63,482 nucleotides of DNA from JAAYUD01 sp041907665 (lineage in GTDB: Bacteria; Bacteroidota; Bacteroidia; Bacteroidales; Bacteroidaceae), in assembly GCA_041907665.1 (NCBI GenBank), contig JAYRGW010000018.1:1-63482 (forward strand). The letters run 5' to 3'. The notes beneath the pieces are model-generated. The model worked only from the letters and a program-made list of their open reading frames with translations. It ran no database searches and was not told where the DNA came from. Below, in pieces: positions 48,083-54,077 of the stretch; the first letter of the stretch is position 1; every line of letters begins with the position of its first letter. The position numbers and the translations under genes were made by a program.

Positions 48083-48090
48083 TAACTTTG
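48083..48090 (+). promoter_or_regulatory. Possible internal -7 element before the GT4 gene
   Basis: TAACTTTG matches the -7 consensus in the 53-bp gap between two glycosyltransferase genes. No TTTG is seen at the -33 position, so support is weak. Confidence 0.3.
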
Positions 48091-48109
48091 CAATAGTAAA
48101 GAGATAACT

Positions 48110-49375
48110 ATGAGAGTACTTTTAATTAATACTTCAGAAAGAATAGGCGGAGCTGCTATTGCAGCAACTCGTCTAATGGAATCTTTAAAAAACAATGGCA
48201 TTAAAGCCAAACTACTGGTTCGGGATAAGCAAACCGATGAAATAAGCGTAGTAGGATTAGAGAAGAATTGGCTTCATATCGTCAAATTTGTTTGGGAACG
48301 CTTTATTATATGGAAAGCCAACCACTTTAAAAAAAACAACCTCTTTGCTGTAGATATAGCCAATTGCGGCACAGATATCACGGTGTTGCCTGAATTCAAG
48401 CAAGCAGACGTCATTCATCTCCATTGGATAAATCAGGGGATGCTCTCACTGAAAACAATCCGAAAAATTCAGCAATCCGGAAAACCCATTGTATGGACAA
48501 TGCACGATATGTGGCCTTGTACAGGGATATGCCATCATGCTAGAGAATGTACCAACTTTCAGACCGAATGTCATCATTGTCCCTATCTCTACGAGGGAGG
48601 TTCGGACAAGGATCTCTCCTATCGGATATTCAAGAAGAAAATGAAATTGTACAAGAGTGCTCCGATTATCTTTGTAACATGCAGTAACTGGTTAAGAGAG
48701 AAGGCTATTAGTAGTGCTTTGTTGGCAGGACAAACAGTCATAAGTATTCCAAATCCCATAAACGTAGCCCTTTTCCAGCCACATGATAAAAAAGAAGCCC
48801 GTTCCAAATGCATGCTGCCAGCTACGGGGAAATTAATACTTTTTGGTTCGGTGAAGGTGTCCGACAAAAGAAAAGGAATTGATTATCTAATTGAATCGTG
48901 CAAAATATTGAATGAAAAAGATCCTCAACTAAAAGAGCAACTAAGTATCGTCGTATTTGGCAATCAATCGGAAAAATTGCAGAACAACCTCCCTTTCCGT
49001 ATTTTCCCCTTGAACTTTATCAACAACGATCACGATTTAGTAAATCTGTACAACGCTGTAGATTTATATGTGACACCTTCTTTAGAAGAGAATTTACCAA
49101 ATACCATTATGGAAGCGATGGCTTGTGGAGTACCTTGTGTGGGATTTAACGTAGGAGGTATTCCCGAAATGATAGACCATTTGCATAACGGATACGTAGC
49201 AGAGTATAAATCTTCTGAGGATTTTGCAAACGGCATGCACTGGTTACTGACAAATCCCGATTACAAACAAATATCGGAACAAGCCTGTCATAAAGCAGTA
49301 GCCAGTTATTCCGAAAGCAACGTTGCCAAAAAATATATAGAAATCTATAATAAAATCACTGGTAAAAATGCCTGA
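48110..49375 (+). CDS. Family 4 glycosyltransferase (GT-B)
   Basis: A 421-residue GT-B enzyme: N-terminal RVLLINTSERIGGAAIAATRLMESL (glycine-rich acceptor loop), LHWINQGMLSLKTIRKIQ, and WTMHDMWPCTGICHHARECTNFQTECHHCP, a Cys/His-rich stretch typical of WcaC-like transferases, which might bind a metal. The donor-binding part has VTPSLEENLPNTIMEAMACGVPCVGFNVGGIPEMI with the E-x7-E pair. It overlaps the next gene by 8 bp. Confidence 0.88.
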   Translation: MRVLLINTSERIGGAAIAATRLMESLKNNGIKAKLLVRDKQTDEISVVGLEKNWLHIVKFVWERFIIWKANHFKKNNLFAVDIANCGTDITVLPEFKQADVIHLHWINQGMLSLKTIRKIQQSGKPIVWTMHDMWPCTGICHHARECTNFQTECHHCPYLYEGGSDKDLSYRIFKKKMKLYKSAPIIFVTCSNWLREKAISSALLAGQTVISIPNPINVALFQPHDKKEARSKCMLPATGKLILFGSVKVSDKRKGIDYLIESCKILNEKDPQLKEQLSIVVFGNQSEKLQNNLPFRIFPLNFINNDHDLVNLYNAVDLYVTPSLEENLPNTIMEAMACGVPCVGFNVGGIPEMIDHLHNGYVAEYKSSEDFANGMHWLLTNPDYKQISEQACHKAVASYSESNVAKKYIEIYNKITGKNA

Positions 49376-50129
49376 GACTTCAACATATCCAGTCTTTTCT
49401 GTGATCACAATAACCTACAACGCAGAAAAAACGCTAAAGAATACAATCCGTAGTGTTGCAGAACAAATCTCCAATTATCCTCAAATAGAATATATTATTA
49501 TAGATGGAGCTTCAAGAGATGACACCCTACTGATTGTAGATCAGAATAATCAATACATTACTAAAATGATCAGCGAACCAGACGAAGGATTATACGATGC
49601 AATGAACAAAGGCATTGATTTGGCAACAGGCGATTATCTCTGTTTTTTGAATGCAGGAGACACCTTTTATAAACCCGACACACTAAAACAAATCGCAGAA
49701 CTTGTCATGCTAGAGAACTTTCCCGACATTATTTACGGAGAGACGGCAATAGTAGACAGCACGGGTAAGTTCCTTCATTTACGCCGACTTCGCGCTCCCA
49801 AGACGCTTACATGGAAAAGCTTCAAAAAGGGTATGTTGGTCTGCCATCAAGCTTTCTTTGTCAAGCATACCCAAGTAGAATATTACGATACAAAATACCG
49901 CTATTCGGCAGATTTCGAATGGGCTATCCGAATAATGAAGAAAGCTAAAGCCATATACAATACTCGTCTCACTTTGATAAACTATTTGGACGAGGGATTA
50001 ACTACTAACAATCGCTTCGATTCGTTATGGGAACGTTTCCATATCATGAGACATCATTATGGTATACTAAGCACAGTAGGATACCATATTATATTTATTT
50101 TCAGATTGTTATTTCTTCGCAGCAAGTAG
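49368..50129 (+). CDS. Family 2 glycosyltransferase (WcaE-like)
   Basis: A 253-residue protein with VFSVITITYNAEKTLKNTIRSV, YIIIDGASRDDT, SEPDEGLYDAMNKGIDLATGDYLCFLNAGDTFY. The EPDEGLYDAMNKGI segment is typical of WcaE-type enzymes. It is the last gene of the glycan locus and its 3' end overlaps the convergent Sir2 gene by 21 bp. Confidence 0.88.
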   Translation: MPETSTYPVFSVITITYNAEKTLKNTIRSVAEQISNYPQIEYIIIDGASRDDTLLIVDQNNQYITKMISEPDEGLYDAMNKGIDLATGDYLCFLNAGDTFYKPDTLKQIAELVMLENFPDIIYGETAIVDSTGKFLHLRRLRAPKTLTWKSFKKGMLVCHQAFFVKHTQVEYYDTKYRYSADFEWAIRIMKKAKAIYNTRLTLINYLDEGLTTNNRFDSLWERFHIMRHHYGILSTVGYHIIFIFRLLFLRSK

Positions 50130-50813
50130 TTCTTTCAGCTCGGCAACACCTTCCGATGCTCCCTTTCGGATAAAATGGATATTACGATAAGAATGAGCAT
50201 CCACCGGTTTAGGATCTATCAAATAAATTTCTGCATCACGAGGTACATAATTAAGCAATCCAGCCGCAGGATAAACAACCATGGAAGTACCGATAATAAC
50301 AAATATATCCGACTTCTCAACGTATTGAATAGCCGTTTCTATTTCGGGTACAGCTTCGCCAAACCATACAATAAAAGGCCTTAGCTGTGATCCATCACCA
50401 GATTTATCTCCCAACTTGACTTCATATTCTGAAGGATCCAACGCCTTAACAAAATGCGGATTATTAGGATCACGACTGGAACAAACCTTGGTCAATTCAC
50501 CATGCAAATGAATGACATGAGAACTTCCTGCACGCTCATGCAGATCATCAATATTCTGAGTCACTACCGTCACGTTATAATCCTTTTCCATTTCAGCAAG
50601 TAAAAGATGCCCCATGTTAGGCTTGGCAGTAAGCAATTTCTTACGTTGCTCGTTATAGAAATGAAGCACAAGCTCAGGGTCGCGTGCATAACCTTCGGGA
50701 GTTGCAACTTGCTGCACCGGATATTTATCCCACAGCCCACCGGCATCGCGAAATGTGCTAAACCCACTTTCAACACTCATACCGGCACCAGATAAAACGA
50801 CTAAATTTCTCAT
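50109..50813 (-). CDS. Sir2-family NAD-dependent protein deacylase lacking zinc cysteines
   Basis: Removes acyl groups from lysines using NAD. The 234-residue protein has LSGAGMSVESGFSTFRDAGGLW, TQNIDDLHERAGSSHVIHLHGEL (catalytic His), RPFIVWFGEAVPE and IIGTSMVVYPAAGL. The usual four zinc cysteines (as in CobB) are absent: the region has a single Cys in KVCSSRDPNNPHF. Zinc-less sirtuins of this form exist in Bacteroidetes. Orientation is opposite to the glycan locus, so it is not part of it. Confidence 0.9.
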   Translation of the reverse strand: MRNLVVLSGAGMSVESGFSTFRDAGGLWDKYPVQQVATPEGYARDPELVLHFYNEQRKKLLTAKPNMGHLLLAEMEKDYNVTVVTQNIDDLHERAGSSHVIHLHGELTKVCSSRDPNNPHFVKALDPSEYEVKLGDKSGDGSQLRPFIVWFGEAVPEIETAIQYVEKSDIFVIIGTSMVVYPAAGLLNYVPRDAEIYLIDPKPVDAHSYRNIHFIRKGASEGVAELKELLAAKK

Positions 50814-51036
50814 TATACATTACTTTAGTAGTAGACAAATATAGCGCAAGTAAAGAGCAATAGCAACATAAATTACAAAATTTATTCGTTAAAACTAAAA
50901 ATCAGCCGATGATATATGTAACAAAATATATCGTTTTTATCATCCTAAAAAGACCTTTTGATAAAACTTAATCTGTATAATTTGAAGAAACAATAAAAAA
51001 TAAAGATAAAATAGCACTCTATTCAAATAAAACACG

Positions 51037-51044
51037 TATTTTTG
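51037..51044 (+). promoter_or_regulatory. Likely promoter of the FKBP pair, -7 element
   Basis: TATTTTTG fits TAnnTTTG and lies 20 bp before the ATG at 51065. No TTTG appears at the -33 position. The upstream gap to 50814 is A/T-rich without a gene. Confidence 0.45.
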
Positions 51045-51064
51045 TTGCTTGATAAACAAAATAT

Positions 51065-51649
51065 ATGGATAAATTCAGTTACGCTATTGGCCTAGGAATA
51101 GGTCAAAATCTAGTAAGCATGGGAGCAAAAGAAATCAATATCGAGGATTTTTCCCAAGCCATTAGTGATGTTATAGAAGGTAATAAAACAAAAATATCGC
51201 ACGCCGAAGCTCGTGATATTGTTAATGCATTCTTTCAAGAAATCGCACAAAAAGCCAATGCAGACAATATACAGCAGGGCAAAGCCTTTCTTGAGGAGAA
51301 CAAAAAAAGAGCCAATATTATCACCTTGGATAGTGGCTTGCAGTATGAAATCCTTAAAGATGGGAATGGGAAAAGCCCTTCTATGAACGACCAAGTGCAG
51401 TGCCATTACGAAGGAACTCTCATCGATGGAACACTCTTCGACAGTTCCATCAAGCGTGGACAACCTGCTGTATTTGGAGTAAACCAAGTTATTGCTGGGT
51501 GGACAGAAGCATTACAATTAATGAAAGAAGGAGCAAAATGGCGCCTTTATATCCCGTTCAATTTAGCTTATGGAGAGCAAGGAGCAGGAGAATCTATTCC
51601 TCCGTATAGCACCCTAGTTTTTGAAGTAGAATTAATAAAAGTATTATAA
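51065..51649 (+). CDS. FKBP-type peptidyl-prolyl cis-trans isomerase (cytoplasmic form)
   Basis: A 194-residue protein without signal peptide. The N-terminal helical dimerisation region (YAIGLGIGQNLVSMGAKEINIEDFSQAI) matches FkpA/Mip-type proteins; the C-terminal FKBP domain starts near residue 100 (VQCHYEGTLIDGTLFDSSIKRGQPAVFGVNQVIAGWTEAL ... IPFNLAYGEQGAGESIPPYSTLVFEVEL). It folds proteins by isomerising proline bonds. The next gene is a paralog for the envelope. Confidence 0.92.
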   Translation: MDKFSYAIGLGIGQNLVSMGAKEINIEDFSQAISDVIEGNKTKISHAEARDIVNAFFQEIAQKANADNIQQGKAFLEENKKRANIITLDSGLQYEILKDGNGKSPSMNDQVQCHYEGTLIDGTLFDSSIKRGQPAVFGVNQVIAGWTEALQLMKEGAKWRLYIPFNLAYGEQGAGESIPPYSTLVFEVELIKVL

Positions 51650-51669
51650 ATAAAAACGAAAGTAAAAAA

Positions 51670-52536
51670 ATGAAGAAAGTTACATTATTGGCAGCTATCG
51701 TAGCAACGATAAGTTTTGCTTCTTGTACAGCTCAGAGTCCAAAACCTGAACTAAAAACAGACATTGACTCATTGTCATATTCAATCGGTATGGCACAAAC
51801 CCAAGGTTTGAAAGAATACTTGGTAGGCCGTCTTGAAGTAGATACAACGTACATGGATGAATTCATAAAGGGTTTAATGGACGGTTCGAAGAAAACCAGC
51901 AAAAAAGAAGCCGCTTATATGGCAGGTTTACAAATCGGAAACCAAATCAGCAATCAGATGGTTAAAGGCATCAACAAAGAGCTATTTGGTACAGACTCTA
52001 CCAAAACCATCAATAAGAATGACTTCCTTGCAGGTTTTATTTCTGGAACTTTAAACAAAGGTGGCAAAATGACCATGCAAGCTGCACAAGCTTATGTTCA
52101 GACAAGAATGGAAGCTATCAAAGCTAAGTCTATGGAAAAAGCATACGGTGCCAACAAAAAAGCAGGTGAAGATTTCCTTGCAGCCAACAAAGCAAAACCA
52201 GGCGTTGTCACAACTCCTAGCGGCTTGCAATACAAAATAGAGACCAAAGGTACAGGCCCAATGCCAACCAATACATCAAAGGTTAAAATCAACTATAGAG
52301 GTACCACAATTGATGGTAAAGAGTTCGATAGCTCTTTCAAACGCAAAGAACCTGCTACACTTGTTGTAGGTCAAAACATCAAAGGTTTCTCTGAAGGATT
52401 GAAATTAATGCCTGTTGGTTCTAAATTCATATTCTACATTCCTCAGAATTTAGCATATGGTACTCAAGAAGCAGGACAAATCAAACCGTTCTCTACTTTA
52501 ATCTTCGAAGTTGAGTTATTGAGCATCGAAAAATAG
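51670..52536 (+). CDS. FKBP-type peptidyl-prolyl cis-trans isomerase, lipoprotein (FkpA/Mip-like)
   Basis: A 288-residue paralog of the gene 20 bp upstream. The N-terminus MKKVTLLAAIVATISFASC ends in a lipobox with the lipidated Cys at position 20, so it is anchored in the envelope. Then comes the helical dimerisation domain with an extra segment (LKEYLVGRLEVDTTYMDEFIKGLMDGSKKT) and the FKBP domain (VKINYRGTTIDGKEFDSSFKRKEPATLVVGQNIKGFSEGL ... FSTLIFEVELL). One isomerase for the cytoplasm and one for the envelope appear co-transcribed. Confidence 0.93.
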   Translation: MKKVTLLAAIVATISFASCTAQSPKPELKTDIDSLSYSIGMAQTQGLKEYLVGRLEVDTTYMDEFIKGLMDGSKKTSKKEAAYMAGLQIGNQISNQMVKGINKELFGTDSTKTINKNDFLAGFISGTLNKGGKMTMQAAQAYVQTRMEAIKAKSMEKAYGANKKAGEDFLAANKAKPGVVTTPSGLQYKIETKGTGPMPTNTSKVKINYRGTTIDGKEFDSSFKRKEPATLVVGQNIKGFSEGLKLMPVGSKFIFYIPQNLAYGTQEAGQIKPFSTLIFEVELLSIEK

Positions 52537-52560
52537 TATTTTGCTATATACACATTCAAA

Positions 52561-52596
52561 AACGCACAGAAATTTTATCTTCTGTGCGTTTTTTTG
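52561..52596 (+). terminator. Terminator of the FKBP operon
   Basis: AACGCACAGAA (52561-52571) and TTCTGTGCGTT (52580-52590) form a perfect 11-bp stem, followed by a T-run. Confidence 0.9.
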
Positions 52597-52679
52597 TACA
52601 ATTGTTTAGATAATATAAAATAATTAATTATATTTGCTTACTATTTGATATTGATACTGAAAAAATATAGTTTATTATT

Positions 52680-53141
52680 ATGGAAAAAGTCGATAACTTA
52701 GACAGAAAAATCTTAGAGATTATTACTCTGAATGCACGAATTCCTTTCAAAGATGTAGCGGTAAAATGTGGCGTCTCTCGTGCTGCCATTCACCAACGTG
52801 TACAACGCCTTATAGAAATGGGTGTCATCATTGGCTCTGGATATCATGTAAACCTTAAGTCTCTAGGGTATTCTACATGTACTTATATCGGAATCACCTT
52901 GGAAAAAGGCTCTATGTACAAATCGGTCGTTGCAGAATTGAAGAAGCTTCCTGAAATAGTAGAATGCCATTTCACTACAGGATCTTATACTATGCTAACC
53001 AAAGTCTATGCACGCGACAACGAACATCTGATGGATCTATTGAACAATAAGTTGCAAGAGATTCCAGGTGTCATTGCTACAGAAACGTTGATTTCATTAG
53101 AGCAAAGTATTCGCAAAGAAGTTCCTATCATTCACGAATAG
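52680..53141 (+). CDS. Lrp/AsnC-family transcriptional regulator
   Basis: A 153-residue protein with the AsnC-type helix-turn-helix at the N-terminus (LDRKILEIITLNARIPFKDVAVKCGVSRAAIHQRVQRLIEMGVI) and a C-terminal RAM ligand-binding domain (YIGITLEKGSMYKSVVAELKKLPEIVECHFTTGSYTMLTKVYARDNEHLMDLLNNKLQEIPGV). It likely responds to an amino acid; no neighbour identifies which. It precedes the DUF4491 gene by 7 bp. Confidence 0.92.
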   Translation: MEKVDNLDRKILEIITLNARIPFKDVAVKCGVSRAAIHQRVQRLIEMGVIIGSGYHVNLKSLGYSTCTYIGITLEKGSMYKSVVAELKKLPEIVECHFTTGSYTMLTKVYARDNEHLMDLLNNKLQEIPGVIATETLISLEQSIRKEVPIIHE

Positions 53142-53148
53142 GTGAGGA

Positions 53149-53460
53149 ATGGATCTACTGCAATATAATCATTGGAATGGTATATTAATAGGATTATGCA
53201 CCTTTATCATCATAGGCGCATTTCATCCCATTGTTATAAAAGCCGAATATTATTGCGGGAAACAATGCTGGTGGATCTTTTTAATCGGAGGCATTATTAA
53301 TGTGACTTTATCATTTCTACTTGCCGACGTGTTTTTCAGTCCTCTTTTAGGAGTATTGGGATTCACTTGCTTTTGGAGTATAAAAGAACTTTATGAACAA
53401 GAAGAAAGAGTACGCAAAGGACTTTATCCAAAGAACCCTAGAAGAAAATATCCTTTCTGA
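53149..53460 (+). CDS. DUF4491-family small membrane protein
   Basis: A 103-residue protein with three predicted membrane segments (LIGLCTFIIIGAFHPIVI, CWWIFLIGGIINVTLSFLLADVFF, LLGVLGFTCFWSIKEL) and a charged C-terminus (EEQERVRKGLYPKNPRRKYPF-like). It matches the DUF4491 family as I recall it. Function unknown. Probably co-transcribed with the regulator upstream. Confidence 0.75.
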   Translation: MDLLQYNHWNGILIGLCTFIIIGAFHPIVIKAEYYCGKQCWWIFLIGGIINVTLSFLLADVFFSPLLGVLGFTCFWSIKELYEQEERVRKGLYPKNPRRKYPF

Positions 53461-53483
53461 ACATAATATTTTAGGCAAAATTC

Positions 53484-53514
53484 TTGCTCAACTCAAAGGA
53501 ATGCATTACTTTTG
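53484..53514 (+). promoter_or_regulatory. tRNA-Met promoter
   Basis: TACTTTTG (53507-53514) fits TAnnTTTG; a partial -33 box CTTG (53483-53486) lies 20 nt upstream. The tRNA begins 27 bp further on. Confidence 0.55.
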
Positions 53515-53541
53515 TACCCGCATCCTTAAAGAGGATACATC

Positions 53542-53615
53542 GGGCTTTTAGCTCAGTTGGTTAGAGCAACAGACTCATAATCTGGAGGTCCTAGGTTCAA
53601 GCCCTAGATGGCCCA
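53542..53615 (+). tRNA. tRNA-Met (anticodon CAT)
   Basis: A 74-nt cloverleaf: D-arm AGCTC...GAGC, anticodon loop CTCATAA (CAT), T-arm CCTAG-GTTCAAG-CCCTAG region, acceptor GGGC.../...GCCC and discriminator A. The 5' end pairs (G1-C72), so it looks like an elongator. An Ile-CAT (lysidine) identity cannot be excluded by eye. It marks the boundary between the core genes and the accessory block. Confidence 0.88.
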
Positions 53616-53665
53616 CATTGAAAATCAAGGAGTTACAACAATGTAGCTCCTTTTTGTTTACCCAT

Positions 53666-53687
53666 AGGTGACCTTCAGGTGACCTTT
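53666..53687. repeat. Tandem repeat AGGTGACCTTC / AGGTGACCTTT
   Basis: Two adjacent 11-bp copies 50 bp beyond the tRNA-Met. Such short direct repeats beside a tRNA 3' end can be integrase arm sites, but no integrase gene is adjacent here; this is only a possibility. Confidence 0.45.
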
Positions 53688-53889
53688 TCAAAGAATAACT
53701 TTGTATTTGCAACAGCATTGAATTGCAAAAGATTACATAAGAACACAAACCCCCAATATGAAGAGAATATCTTGGAAAACAGAGGTTGTTAGAGGAAATA
53801 TGAATAAAGGGAATGCATTATGAATACTAATAGAAACACAAAAACAATTGATATTTATCAATTGCGGCACTTTTATCGGGAATAATTTG

Positions 53890-53897
53890 TATCTTTG
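53890..53897 (+). promoter_or_regulatory. Likely promoter of the hsdRMS operon, -7 element
   Basis: TATCTTTG is an exact -7 match. About 20 nt upstream is TTTT rather than TTTG. Transcription would begin near 53904, leaving a leader of about 170 nt before hsdR. Confidence 0.6.
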
Positions 53898-53966
53898 CAT
53901 AATGTGCGTATATGCGCTCTTACAAAAGACCACAAAATAGACTTAGAAGTCTAAACAACATATGGG

Positions 53967-54044
53967 AACTCTGTCGCTTCTTAACAAAGGTTTGGTCGCC
54001 TGTAGGAGGAAGTGGCAGAGTTTCTTTGTTAAACAAGAACTTCC
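53967..54044 (+). promoter_or_regulatory. hsdR leader with interleaved complementary segments (A-B-A'-B')
   Basis: A = AACTCTG (53967-53973) is complementary to A' = CAGAGTT (54016-54022). B = TTAACAAAG (53981-53989) is complementary to B' = CTTTGTTAA (54024-54032). The order A-B-A'-B' fits an H-type pseudoknot or two competing stems. A third pair, GGAAGT (54008-54013) and ACTTCC (54039-54044), encloses A' and B', so pairings would compete. It ends 34 nt before the hsdR ATG. Confidence 0.5.
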
Positions 54045-54077
54045 GATAATGTGGTATTATGGGAAGGTGTAAAGAAG

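Larger units (their letters stand above)
53616..54077. other. Gap between tRNA-Met and hsdR: possible attachment region and structured leader
   Basis: No gene is convincing in these 462 bp. Just after the tRNA is a small stem (GGAGT...GCTCC with T-run, 53629-53656), then two tandem copies of AGGTGACCTT(C/T) (53666-53687), a -7-like box at 53890-53897 and a complementary-segment cluster at 53967-54044. A 66-codon minus-strand frame (53733-53933) has no recognisable content. Confidence 0.5.

Noticed and set aside
53733..53933. 66-codon minus-strand frame between tRNA-Met and hsdR
   Set aside because: It lies over the likely hsdR promoter and has no recognisable content.
54051..54077. GTG start of hsdR extending the protein by nine residues
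   Set aside because: ATG at 54078 has better spacing to the conserved N-terminus; the extension (MVLWEGVKK) has no support.
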